Below, in pieces: positions 1 to 11,556 of a stretch of 64,000 bases of DNA (positions within the stretch are counted from its first letter, which is position 1; each line of letters opens with the position of its first letter). The notes under the pieces are model-generated. The model ran no database searches, was not told the DNA's origin, and saw only the letters and a list, made by a program, of their open reading frames with translations. Origin of the DNA: Antilocapra americana (lineage: Eukaryota > Chordata > Mammalia > Artiodactyla > Antilocapridae); the NCBI GenBank assembly GCA_007570785.1, contig ML662449.1, forward strand, positions 14,344,491 through 14,408,490, given 5' to 3'. The position numbers were made by a program, and so were the translations under genes.

Positions 1-12
1 AAATAGTACAGA

Positions 13-620
13 GTTAGTACCACATACTCAATTTCCTTGGCTATGAATACCTTACACCTTACTTGTGACAATTAGTGAATCAATACTGATACATTATTAT
101 TAACCACAATCTATACTTTATTCATATTTCCTTAGTTTTCACCTGGTGTGCTTTTTATGCTCCAGGATCCCATCCACGTTATCACATTTAGTCACCATTT
201 CTCCTTAAATTTCTCTTGGCTATGACAGTTTTTCAAACTTTCCTTGTATTTGGTAACCTTGACAATTTTGAGGAGTGCTGGTCAGGTACTGTGTAGAATA
301 TTCCTCAGTGTGGATTTGCCTCATGCTTTTCTCATGGTTATTCTGGGATATAGGATTTGGGAGAAAAACTAGAGATAAATTTTCAACCTCATCATACCAT
401 ATCAAGAATACATGCTAGCAACAGGGTTTATCCACTGTTCATGAAGCCTAGCAGAGTGTTTTTCAGGTTTCTCCACTATAAAATTTCTATTTTCTCTCCC
501 TTTTCTATAATCTACTGTTTGGTGGGAAGTCACCATGAGCAGCCCACACTTAAGGAATAGGAAGTTCTACTCCAGCTTCTTGGAGGCAAAGTATATACAT
601 AAATTATTTGAAATTCTTCT
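13..620. mobile_element. Old mammalian L1 3' UTR-type sequence
   Basis: The text around TTGACAATTTTGAGGAGTGC, CAGGATCCCATCCA and GTTTCTCCACTATAAA resembles the non-coding 3' region of L1M elements. No reading frame is preserved. Assignment is from recalled similarity, not an alignment. Confidence 0.45.
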
Positions 621-1124
621 GTGCAGGTCAATAATTTAAAATAGACAAAAAAGAAATAATAAAGACCAGAGCAGAAATAAATGAAATAGAGACTAAAACA
701 AAACAAAAACAAAAAGATCAATGAAATTAAGAGTTGATTCTTTGAAATGACACACCAAATTGATAAACCTTAGCTAGACTCATCAGGAAAAAACACAGGC
801 CTAGATAAATAAAGTGATAAAGGAAAAAGGAGAATTTACAACTGACAGCACAGAAATATAAAGGGTCATAAGAGATTACTACAAACAAGTATATGCCAAT
901 TAAATGGACAACCAAGGAGAAATGGATAAATTCCTAGAAATGTACAATCTCCCAAGACTTAACTGGGGCGGGGGGTAATATATATATATATATATATATA
1001 TAGTACAGACTAATTACCAGTAGTGAAACTGAATTAGTAACTGAAAAAAACAAACAAACAAAAAAACCCCAATAAACAAGTGTAGGACCAGAAGGCTTCA
1101 CAGGTGAACTCTACTAAATATTTA

Positions 1125-1216
1125 TTTTTTTATTTAATTAATTTATTTATTTATTTTCTTTACATTATCGTGTTGGTTTTGCCATACATTGACATGAATC
1201 CGCCATGGGTATACAT
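1125..1216 (-). mobile_element. 92-bp L1 3'-end insertion with target-site duplication
   Basis: Read on the minus strand it is the L1 3' terminus (CCATGGCGGATTCATGTCAA then ATAATGTAAAG) with an A-rich tail. It is flanked by TCTACTAAATATTTA (1,110-1,124) and TCTACTAAACATTTA (1,217-1,231), a 14/15 target-site duplication within the host L1. Confidence 0.85.
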
Positions 1217-2045
1217 TCTACTAAACATTTAAAGAAGAGTTAATGCCTATCCTCAAACTATTCCAACAAAAACTGAAGGGAAAGAAATGCTTTTAAACTC
1301 ATTCTTTGAGGCCAGCATCATCTGACACAAAACCAGACAAAGGCACTATGAAAAAAAAAAAAGAAAATTTCAGGCCTGGAAGCAAAAATTCTCAACAAAT
1401 ATTAGTAGGATGCAAAAATTCTCAACAAATATTAGTAAACCAAATTCAACAATACATTAAAAGGATCATACACCATGATCAAGTGGGATTTATTCCAGGG
1501 ATGCAAGGATGGTTCAAATCCAAAAATCAATGAGACATACCACATTAACAAACTGAAGAATAAAAATCCTATGATCATCTCAAGAGATGCAGAAAAAGCT
1601 TCTGACAAAATTAAACATCCATTTAGGATAACAACTCTCAACAAAGTGGGTACAGAGGAACATACCTCAACATAATAAAGGTCATATGGGACAAACCTAC
1701 AACCAACATCATACTCAATGGTGAAAAGCGGAAAGCCTTTCCTCTAAGATCAGGGACAAAATAGGATGCCCACTCTGGCCACTGTTACTCAACACAGAAT
1801 TAGAAGTTCCAGCCACAGAAGCTGAACAAGAAAAAATAAATAAAAAAAGGAATCCGAATCGAAAGAGAAGTAAAACTGTCACTTCACAGATGATGATACT
1901 ATATATAGAAAATCCTAAAGATATCACTAAAAAACTATTAGAACTCATAAATGAACCCGGTAAAGTTGCAGGATACAATATTAGCATACAGAAATTTGTT
2001 GCATTTCTATACACTTACAGAATTATTAGAAGAGAAAATTTAAAA

Positions 2046-2301
2046 TGTATGTGTGTGCTCAGTCACTCAGTTGTGTCCAACTCTTTGCGACCCCATGGAC
2101 TGTACCCAGCAAGCTAGGCTCCTCTGTCCATGGAACTTTCCATGCTGGAATATCGGTGGTGGTTTAGTCGCTAAGTAGTGTCCAACTCTTGCGACCCCGT
2201 GGCCTGTAGCCTGCCAGGTGCTCTGTTGATGGAATTCTCCAGGCAAGAATAATGGAGTGGATTGCCATTCCTTTTCCAAGAATACTGGAGTGTGTTGTAA
2301 A
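2046..2301 (-). mobile_element. BovA-type SINE dimer inserted in L1
   Basis: Two successive BovA monomers, each beginning like GTGTCCAACTCTT and ending near CAAGAATA-TGGAGTG, lie antisense to the BovB tail. L1 sequence is continuous on either side. Confidence 0.85.
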
Positions 2302-2966
2302 TACCAGTTATAAAAGAATAAGATACTAGGAAAAAAACTAACAAAGGAGGTAAAGACCTATATATGAAAAACTTTTAAGACCCTAATGAAAGAAACAAAA
2401 GATAACATAGACAAAAAGAAATACTGTGTTTACAAATTAGAACGATTAGTTTTGTTAATATGACCATATTACCCAAGGTATTTACAGATGCAATGTAATC
2501 ACTATCAATATACCAATAGCATTTTTCACAGAACCAGAACAAATAATTCCAAAATTTATTCTAAAAGGCCATCTACTGAATAGGAGAAGATGTTTTCAAA
2601 CAATATATCTGATAAGCAGTTAATATCCAAAGAATTCATACAACTCAATAGCGCAAAAAAAAAAAAGTTTAAATGGGCAGAAAACTTGAATAGACATTTC
2701 CCCAAAGAAGACCTACGTATGACAGACAAACAGACACAAGACACTGGGCCTCACTAATCATCAAGTAAACGCAAATCAAAATCACAGTTAGACATCAACT
2801 CAGAACTGTCAGAATGGCTTTCATCAAAAGACAACAAATAAACGCTGGCAAGGACGTGGAGAAAAGGGAACTGTCATGCACTGTTGGGAATATAAATGGG
2901 TGCAGCTGCTCTGGAAAACAGTACGGAGACTTCTCAAAAAATCAAAACTAGAATTACCATATAAGA

Positions 2967-3668
2967 ATCATTAATATCTCTAATTTTATTGTGGATGAAA
3001 AGAGGAAAGTAAAACCTGCTAGTCTAATATAATAAATACAAATTAATGTGGAAAATCCTGCTTCTTACTACCAAGAAGAATATCGGGGACATAAATTCAA
3101 TAACCCAAAAGTACTATTTCTTAAGTGTATCAAATATAAGTGATGAATCAATGCAGTGAATAGCTTGTAGCTCTTTGTAATGAACTAGATAAAATATCGT
3201 CAAAGATAAACAATAAACTTCTAGGATAAGTATCTTATTCACTTAAATATAAATGACCTTGAATTTAGGTAGTTCTATTTTTCCAAGAAAGAAACAAAGT
3301 TTAATTGAAGAAATATTCCTTACCATGGTCAGTACTGCTTGCAACTTACATAAATAATTTAAAAAAAACAGCAGAAAATTCTCACCCACAAATAATATAC
3401 TTACCATCAACCTCATCCTACTTGGAAATAACTCTCTTTTTTAATTATATTGCATGTGGGTTTTTTCTTAACATGGTAAGGAAAAAAAATATTGTTGGAA
3501 TGTGCCAAGGCAATTGTTTGAATAAATAGCTACTTCTTTAGTGACTATGTTATATCCAAGAAGAATGAATGATTAGGAATTAAGCAAGATAATGCAAGAG
3601 ATATAAATATTTGCTTCTCCAACCACTTAATGGGAACAGTAATTAAGAACTTCAGAGAGTTAAATGAA
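2967..3668. other. Intronic segment without recognised feature
   Basis: AT-rich sequence with no repeat or exon that I recognise. Short open frames have no family resemblance. Confidence 0.5.
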
Positions 3669-4310
3669 CTAGTCCCATCACTTCATGGCAGATGGATGGG
3701 GAAACAGGGGAATCAGTGGCTGACTTTATTTTTGGGCTCCAAAATCACTGCAGATGGTGATTGCAGCCATGAAATTAAAAGACGCTTACTCCTCGGAAGG
3801 AAAGTTATGACCAACCTAGACAGCATATTCAAAAGCAGACACATTACTTTGCCAACAAAGTTCCATTTAGTCAAGGCTATGGTTTATCCAGTAGTCATGT
3901 ATGGATGTGAGAGTTGGACTATAAAGAAAGCTGAGCGCAGAAGAATTGATGCTTTTGAAGTGTGGTGTTGGAGAAGACTCTTGAGAGTCCCTTGGACTGT
4001 AAGGAGATCCAACCAGTCCATCCTAAAGGAGATCAGTCCTGAGTGTTCGTTGGAAGGACTGATGTTGAGGTTAAAACTCCAATACTTTGGCCACCTGTTG
4101 CGAAGAGCGGACTCATTTGAAAAGACCCTGATGCTGGGAAAGACTGAGGGCAGGAGAAGGGGACAACAGAAGATGAGATGGCTGGATGGCATCACTGACT
4201 CGATGGACATGGGTCTGGGTGGACTCAGGGAGTTGGTGATGGACAGGGAGGCCTGGTGTGCTGCGGTTCATGGGGTCTCAAAGAGTCGGACACGACTGAG
4301 CGACTTAACT
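3669..4310 (+). mobile_element. BovB LINE, 3' fragment encoding the RT C-terminal region
   Basis: A 5'-truncated BovB of about 640 bp. One frame (3,630-4,343) is open through the region downstream of the RT palm, with the family motifs [20 protein letters not shown] and [14 protein letters not shown], ending RTRLSD. The catalytic YADD segment is not included, so it is a dead copy despite the open frame. Confidence 0.95.
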
Positions 4311-4702
4311 GAAAGTGAACTGGAACACATCAAGAGGATTTAAATTCATCATCATTTCTAAGGAAAACAGACTTCGAAGCACAGAAAGCTAACCAAGAAC
4401 TAATAATAGTTCAACCCCCATAGAAATTACTCGTGGTAACCAAAAACAAACCTTTACTTGTCAACATTTTTGTCAGGGTTCCAAAAACTTTCCTATGCAA
4501 AATGTGCAGATATTTTTTTAGTTAAGCCTAAAAACTACAGAATGCTACCAGTTGTCAACACAAAGAACTTAAGACCTCAGGAAAGCAAAAGCAATTTGCC
4601 TCTAGTGACTATTAATATTAGCTTGTTAGTCAATGGTTATAAACAGAATGTTTTTTTCTCCTGATTTATTTCTTAAGAATATTTTCTGTCAAAAATATAT
4701 TT

Positions 4703-4922
4703 AGGGACTTCCCTGGCAGTCCAGTGATTAAGAATCTACCTTCCAATGCATGGGACACCCAGGTTCAATCCTTGGGTGGGGAACTAAGATCCCACATGTC
4801 TTGGAGCAACAAAAGCCCATGTGCTGCAACTAGTGAGCCCAAGTGCCACAACCAGAGAAGCTTGTGTGCTGCAACAAAGACCTAGCACCGTCAAAAAAGA
4901 TTTTCTAATAATAATAATAAAA
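4703..4922 (+). mobile_element. tRNA-Glu-derived SINE (CHR-like)
   Basis: Starts GGGACTTCCCTGGCAGTCCAG, has a B-box-like GGTTCAATCC, continues through repeated 'GCCCATGTGCTGCAACTA' phrases and ends in an (AAT)n/A-rich tail. Confidence 0.9.
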
Positions 4923-5207
4923 GAATATATATTTACACAATTAAAGATCAAATACTAGGTCAAAAGATCTTAGTTGCATTTCTATAGCCTCTTGGAACAA
5001 AAAAATCATAAAATGAGCTAAAGCAAGTGAAACGGCCCAAAAAATGGTTTAGGTAAACTAGTGTTTTCAAAAGTTTTCTTGTTTTTAAAAAATTAAATAT
5101 TTCCTTTGAAATTATTTATGCTATTATTTAAAGTAGTGCATCGTCCAAATCATAAGCAGAAATAGTCCAAAAGAAAAGTAGTTTTGTCTTTTACTTACTT
5201 TCAGTAA

Positions 5208-5416
5208 AAGGGGCTGCCTAGTGGTAAAGAACCCATCTGCCAACGCAGGAGACATAAGAGACACAGGTTTGATCCCTGGGTCAGGAAGATTCCCTGGAGG
5301 AGGGCATGGCAACCTACTCCAGTATTTTTGCCTAGAGAACCCCATAGACAGCGAAGCCTGTCAGGCTATGGTGCATAGGGTAGAAAAGAGGCAGACATAT
5401 CTGAGCTACTTAGCAT
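5208..5416 (+). mobile_element. Bov-tA SINE
   Basis: tRNA-derived head (TAGTGGTAAAGAACCC, GGTTTGATCCCTGGG) fused to a BovA tail (CAACCTACTCCAGTATT). Moderately diverged. Confidence 0.9.
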
Positions 5417-5699
5417 GCGAATTAGTAAAATCTGATTTACTGCACTTGCAGTCAGAAAATGGTTTTGCTATTTGAAACATTTCTCTGAGCTTTAGCTTCC
5501 CTAAAATTAAATGAAGGGGATCTCCTATGTACTCTACCCCCAGCATCAACATTCCATGTTACTACATCTACAGACTGAGCTCCATAAAGCTACCAGCATT
5601 CAACTGTTTTTGAACTACAAAAATGGTAATTTGAAGTGGTTCAATCTTGTTAAATCTAAGTTTTATTCCTTCCTATAAACTATCTTTGGCCTCGTGCAG

Positions 5700-5885
5700 C
5701 TTTTGTATATTTTTTTTAGTATAGTTGATTTATAATATTGTTATTTTCAGGTGTATAGCAAAGCAATTCAGTTACACTATATATGTGTGTATCTATATAT
5801 ATTTTTCGCTTCTCCCATCATATAGTTCTGAATATAGCTCCCTGTGCTACACTAAGTCTGTGTTGTTTATTTTATGTATGGGGTT
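5700..5885 (-). mobile_element. L1 3' UTR fragment
   Basis: TATAGTTGATTTATAATATTG, AGGTGTATAGCAAAG and GAATATAGCTCCCTGTGCTA are the antisense text of an artiodactyl L1 3' end. Confidence 0.75.
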
Positions 5886-7274
5886 TTTTTTTTTGTATTC
5901 TTAAAGTAGAGCAAAATGATTAAACCTGTCTCTAATTGCCATTAGTATAGAATGCACTTCATTAGAAAAAAATTTTAAGGCCTATTTTATTCCTGAAGAA
6001 AAAGAAGATAATCTGATACGGAAACCCTCTTATGTTACTACTTCCCAATTCAGTTTTGAATATTTGCAGCATTTGTTCTAGCCCACTCGGTTTTATGACT
6101 CCAATTGTTATCACTGTATGATCTTCATCACCTAGCTTCAACCACCTTCCCAATAGGTCCTATCCTAAGCTCTCAAAAAAGATGAGTAACACAAACATGC
6201 CTTGAAGAGCACACAATCTGGTGTGTAACCAAACACACTATGCAGCATCCTTGGTTTTCCTTATTTACTTGGAAATCTAGAGCAGTACTAACCAAAGTAG
6301 TCTGCAGACCAACACCAGTCCACAAACTTCATTACAAATCCTCGACAAGGTAACTGTAGAAAGAGAATAAACATTCAGAAACTTTTTTGATGATGTGATG
6401 GTTTTTTTTACATCAATTATTCTAACAAAAAGATTAAGCCTTGTATTTTTACGTATTTTTCGTCAGAAATGTAAAATTCTAAAAACACACACACACACAC
6501 ACTAAAACTGGTCCTCAACAGACATCATTTAAAAAGCACTGGTGATTCCAATATAAAATTGAAAATTAAAAAAAAAAATAAAGTTGAAAAAAAAAGAAGC
6601 ACTGGTGGTGTTGAGTCTTTTATTTTTGTAGTTTGGGTCAGCTGTATTTTAAACTAAAATCACTCATCTCATATCTGACATAGCTATCAACTAAAGCTAA
6701 TCAGCCCTGTTTCCACTATAATAAAAATCCTGGCTACATTTAAAAGAAGGGAAAAAAGGATACCAAGAAGAAAATAAGGTGCTGGCTATGGACAAGTTGA
6801 AAAGATTAAAGTCAAAGCTAAAAATAAGAAATGAGAAAATGCTATTACTGTTCAAAGGGGAGAAGAGGAAATATTTCAAGTTGACAGCAAATTTTATAAA
6901 TCACTGTTGTCCATGCCTAGTTCTTCTTACAGGAAAAAAAGAAAAGCTGCAATCATTTGAATTTCTCAATTCACACAATTCAGCAGTTGAAAATTACCAA
7001 CAGAAGGAAACTTCAGCAAAAAGGAGAGATATAGAGTAAGTAGGAGACTTTATTCCTCACACATCTGTGTAACTAGTCCTGTTTCTTGCCATCTGTGATA
7101 AAATTATAATCTCTGTTTATCTGACGCCTCCACACCTGGGAAATTACTGGAGCCTTTGTAAACAAAATCCAACCCTGTTTCATTTGGCATAGGTAAACAC
7201 AGAAATGAAATCAAATCATATTTCAAAGGCAAATTCATATTTCCCATCACAAGATTTAATACACAACTGATAAA
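5886..7274. other. Mostly unique intronic sequence; possible old hAT-like repeat at 6,285-6,560
   Basis: No gene seen. The part from about 6,285 (GCAGTACTAACCAAAGTAGTC) to 6,560 (ACATCATTTAAAAAGCACTGG) reads like an old non-autonomous DNA transposon, but I cannot name it. It contains a short (CA)n run near 6,485-6,503. Confidence 0.35.
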
Positions 7275-7470
7275 TAGCCAGTGGGTATTTGCTGTATGAT
7301 GCAGGGAGTTCAAACCTGTGCTCTGTGATAGGGTTGGTAGTGGGAGGGAGGTTCAAGAGGGAGAAGACATATGTGCACCTGTGGCTGATTTCATGTTGAT
7401 GTATGGTAGAAACCAACACGATATTGTAAAGCAATCACCCTCCAATTAAGAATAAATAAATTAAAAAATT
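7275..7470 (+). mobile_element. L1 3' end (ruminant type)
   Basis: Sense L1 tail: GTGGGAGGGAGGTTCAAGAG, then GCTGATTTCATGTTGATG, then GATATTGTAAAGCAATCA and an A/T-rich tail. Confidence 0.85.
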
Positions 7471-7985
7471 ATATACAACGGACTAGTGTGTCTGTTGAGT
7501 ACTACTGCCATTTTCTATTCTAATTTAACAGATTTACACATTATAAAAGAAACTAATTTTCCTAAAAGAAAAATTTGGCCAATTACAGACTCACCTAGAA
7601 TACCTTTGGATACATTCCAAAGTGCAATGACAAGCACAACTACTACGTAACAATGACTATACCAAGAAATTTCCAGTTTTCTGGCTGCTTTAACATCCAA
7701 CTAAGGGCAGACAGCCTAAAATCTGGTGATAGAGAGCTAGGTGGGAGTGAGGAAAATATAAAAGTACATACTGTAATAGATTTAGTGATGAATCTGTTAC
7801 TCATATCAGGTAACAGAACACCTGTGAAAACTGAAGTCTGAACATCAACAATTTAAAAACAGCCTCAAACAACTGGGAAATCTTGGGTAGACAGCACTTA
7901 GTCACTGTACTCCAACAATTACGTATTCCAGAAGGTATGCTTAGCTAGTAAGTAAACCTACTCAATTTCCCAGAATTTGCAGGGC

Positions 7986-8204
7986 GTTTTTTTTTTTCCT
8001 TTTCTTTTCTCATTTATTTATTTGACTGCATCAGGTCTTGGCTGTGAAATACAGACTCTAGTTGTGGCACGGGCTCTGGAGCACAAGAGCTCAGTAGTTG
8101 CTGCTCATGGTGCTCCACAGCATGTGGGATCTTAGTTTCCCCACCAGGGGTGAAACCCAGTCCGCTGTATTGCAAGGTAAATTCTTAACTAGGGAAGTCC
8201 CTTT
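7986..8204 (-). mobile_element. tRNA-derived SINE (CHR-like)
   Basis: Poly-T start, GACTGCATCAGGTCTTGGC, then a reverse B box (GGTGAAACCC) and CTAGGGAAGTCCC at the end give a minus-oriented element. Confidence 0.85.
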
Positions 8205-9216
8205 GAGGGCAGCTTTATAGAACTTCTTTCCTTAAGGAAATCAAACCTTGATACTTCAATAAAAGTAAATACTTATTTACCCTTTTGCATGTCTGAACAT
8301 TCTCAGACGAGTTTTCTGTAAGGCAAAAAAATAAAAGAGAAAAAAAGGCAATGAAGTCACCTTGTGAGAAAGGATGCTGAACTCTGAAGCTCCAACTCCC
8401 ATCCCAGAGATCTACCTTGCCCCCCTTGCAGCAGCCATTTTTTCCCTCACATTTTAGTAACTGCTCTGGTGAATTTTTAAACACCAATCCCTAACTGAGA
8501 TTACACTTGGTTTTTCAATCTTTCTTAGTCATGTATAAGATTTCACATACTGTCATCAGTTGATCACCAACTATTTATTAAGTGTTCACAAAGCTCAACA
8601 CCATGTTGAAATACCTTCTCATGTAATATTTACAGTTTAGTAGGAAGACTATAGATAACATCTAACAATTTTCTCTGCTGAAGTAGTTTCAGTTCTGGTT
8701 TTTTAAATAGTCCTACTTGGTAGCTAGGCCTAGCAGATAAATCACACTGTTAAGCCATACAGTCCTCTCCATTAAATAAGATATGTAACTTACTGGAAAT
8801 TATCAGCTGGAAACTACAGAAATTAAAAATACTTCAGAACATTTTATATGAAACTTTATATCCATGTTTATGCTTTCATATTAATAAAAACTTAATCACA
8901 GTAATTTTAGATTTTTTAATTATATTCATTTACAGCAAAGTAAATATATCTGCTATTTTGAATATTCACCAAACATTTATTTAGATATCAAACACTCAAC
9001 TAGCTGAAAAAACAAAATTCAGGTAGTAATAGGTACAAAAACAATACTCAGTTTCTCAATTCTTTATCACAAATATAAAAATGAAAAATACAATGAAGAA
9101 GATGACAAAAAGAAGAAAAAATGGTTAAGAAACAAGTGTTACGACATCTAGATATACAGATTCTTCTGGGTATACAGCTAAGAAGCATGCATTCCCACTG
9201 CAGAACTTCAGAAAGG
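8205..9216. other. Intronic segment without recognised feature
   Basis: AT-rich sequence. The 90-codon minus frame at 8,215-8,487 has no recognisable family or splice context. Confidence 0.5.
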
Positions 9217-9551
9217 GTTTCCTTGGTGGCTCAGTGGTAAACAATCTGCCTGCCAATGCAGGAGAAACAGCTTTGATCCCCAATCCTGGAAGATCCCACA
9301 TGGCATAAAGCAACTAAGCCCATGTGCCACAACTATTGAGCCTGTCCTCCAGAGTCCAGGAGCCACAACTACCAAAGCCCACATGCCCTAGAGTTTACAC
9401 TCTGCAACAAGAAAAGGCACCACAATGAGAAGCTCTTGTACCGCAACTAGACAGTCACCCCCACTGTCTGAAACGAGACAAAAAAGTCTATGCAGCAAAA
9501 AGACACAGCACAGCCAAAACTAAAAATTAAAAAAATTAAAAAAAAAAAAGA
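9217..9551 (+). mobile_element. Long tRNA-derived ruminant SINE
   Basis: Head GGGTTTCCTTGGTGGCTCAG, B-box-like GCTTTGATCCC, repeated 'GCCACAACTAC' phrases and an A-rich tail, about 330 bp. Confidence 0.9.
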
Positions 9552-9979
9552 ATGTCAGAAAGACAAAGAAATGGAAAAGACTAGGTACTTCTGAATGAAA
9601 GCGAAGTTGGAAACTGAAGAACTGGTTGAACCTAGTTTATTTAACCCAGCTTATTTAACCCAACTACAACCTCTTTACTTCCCCTAGTGAAAGACTGTAG
9701 GTTTCCATTCTACACAGTAAACTAAAAGGCTCTGGACTAGAGGACTTGAGGCAGAGCTCAAGGCCAGCGACTCATTCTGAAAACTGGAAGATAAAGTGTA
9801 GTTCTCCTTACAGAATGATGGGCTACCCAATCCCCTTGTACTATTCATCCTGCGATGCAACTGGGTCATGAACGACCCAGAGTTGAGCCAGTCTTTACAA
9901 GCTAGGGCACAATCCTTCACAATGAGACATAATCCTTTACCACCCCCAGAAGCCAGCAATAGAGCTGAGGGACTCCAAT

Positions 9980-10560
9980 CCACCCATACTTATGACTAAC
10001 TAACTATAAATCTGGGGTTCCAACTACCCTCTTAAGTTCAATAATTTAGCAGAACAAGTCACAGAACTCAGAAAAGCACCATACTTACAATTACAGTATT
10101 ACTATTGCAAAAAAATACCTAAATCAGGCTTAGCCAAAATAAGATAGGCATATAAGGCAAAGTTTAAGAGGGTCCCAAGGACAAAGTTTCTATGTCCCCT
10201 CCTCAGAAACTCAGGATATATCACCCTCCTGGCGTGCATGCTAAGTCACTTCAGTCATGTCCAACTCTGTGCAACCCTATGGACTGTAGCCCTCTAGACT
10301 CCTCTGTCCAAGGGATTCTCCAGGTGAGAACATTTGAATGGGTTGCCATGCCCTTCTCCAGGGGATCTTCCCAACCCAGGGATTGAACCTGTGTCTCTTT
10401 ATGTCTCCAGCACTGGCAGGCAGGTTCTTTACCACCAGCACCACCTGAGAAGCTCACCTGGCATATTAATGCATAACAATGCACAGAGTATTGTTTACCA
10501 GGGAAATACATTCAAGGATAAAAATTTCAGTTTTTACTGGGGTTCATTACATAAACATGA
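9980..10560. mobile_element. Old LTR-like repeat split by a Bov-tA
   Basis: Segments such as CAGAACTCAGAAAAGC, TACAATTACAGTATTACTAT and TTCTATGTCCCCTCC resemble a mammalian-wide LTR of the ERVL/MaLR kind. The family is not certain. Similar text resumes after the SINE (TTGTTTACCAGGGAAATAC). Confidence 0.35.
10230..10456 (-). mobile_element. Bov-tA SINE
   Basis: BovA part first (GTCCAACTCTGTGCAACCC), then the reverse tRNA head (CCCAGGGATTGAACCTGTG, CACCACCTGAGAAGC). Confidence 0.9.
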
Positions 10561-10564
10561 TTAC

Positions 10565-11552
10565 TAGGGGGGTTTGCTATTATCTTGTATAAATGCTTTA
10601 TATATTTTGGATATAAGCCCCTTATCAGATTATGATCTGCAATTATTTTCTACCATTGAGTAGGTTGCATTTTCATCTTGTTGATGCTTTCCTTTACTGT
10701 GCAGAAGAATTTTACTTTAATGCAGTCCCACTTGTTTTTGCTTTTATTGCTTTTGCATCAGATTCGAAATAACATAGCCAAGACCTATGTCAAGGAGCTT
10801 AGAGCTTATGCTTTCTTCTAGGACTACTATGGTTTCAGGTCTTAAGTTCAAGTTTTCAACCCATTTGAGTTAATTTTTGTGTACACTGTAAGACAATGAT
10901 CCACTTTCCTTCTTTTGCATCTGGCTGTCCAATTTTCCCAGTACCATTTATGGAAGAAACTCTACTATCCCCATTGCATATTCTAACTTTCTTTGTGATA
11001 TATTAATTGACCATATAAGTTTAATTCTGAGCCTTCTATTCTGTTCCATTGATCTATGTGTCTGTTTTTATGACAATATGTCAAACTGTTTTAATTACTA
11101 TAGCTTTGTAAGATAGTTAAAAAGCAGGGAGCATGATGCCGCCAACTTTATTATCTGTTCTCTTGATTGCTTTGACTACTCAAGGTCTTCTATGGTTCCA
11201 TACACATTTTAAGGCTGTTTACTCTGTGAAAAATACCACTGGAATTTTAATAGGCATTGCACTGAACCTGTAGATTTAGGTAGTATGGAAATTTTAACAA
11301 TATTAATTCTTCCAAGCCATGAGCACAGATTGTCTTCCCATTTAACTGTCTTCTTCTATTGCATTCATTAATGTCTTAATAGTTTTTTCAATACGTAGGT
11401 CTCTCATCTCTGTCAGGTATGTGATAAGCCTTTTAGATTGTATGTGTATGGACATATGTTATTAGTATAGGTATTACAAAAGCTGTTTGAAGTTCACCCA
11501 ATTTGTCAATATCCTTCTTGTCTGATTATTAATCTTAAATTGTATCTCAGAA
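10565..11552 (-). mobile_element. Old L1 ORF2 fragment
   Basis: Antisense L1 text, e.g. GATCTATGTGTCTGTTTTTA and CAACCCATTTGAGTTAATTT. No open frame of useful length remains. A BovB adjoins its right edge. Confidence 0.8.
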
Positions 11553-11556
11553 ATAA

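Larger units (their letters stand above)
630..2966 (+). mobile_element. Ruminant L1, ORF2 fragment, disrupted
   Basis: Sense L1 ORF2 sequence runs from the region before the reverse transcriptase into it and on to the C-terminal part. It includes the stretch encoding [15 protein letters not shown]. Frames are short and broken by indels. It carries an (AT)n run at 978-1,002, an inserted L1 tail, an inserted BovA dimer, and an internal deletion near 2,560. Confidence 0.85.

Noticed and set aside
6779..7039. 86-codon Lys-rich plus frame
   Set aside because: A-rich intronic sequence gives Lys-rich chance frames; no motif, no splice sites of note.
9684..9983. 99-codon minus-strand frame (MDWSPSALLLASGGGK...)
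   Set aside because: No recognised family, no splice context, and it lies next to repeat-derived sequence; best seen as a chance frame.
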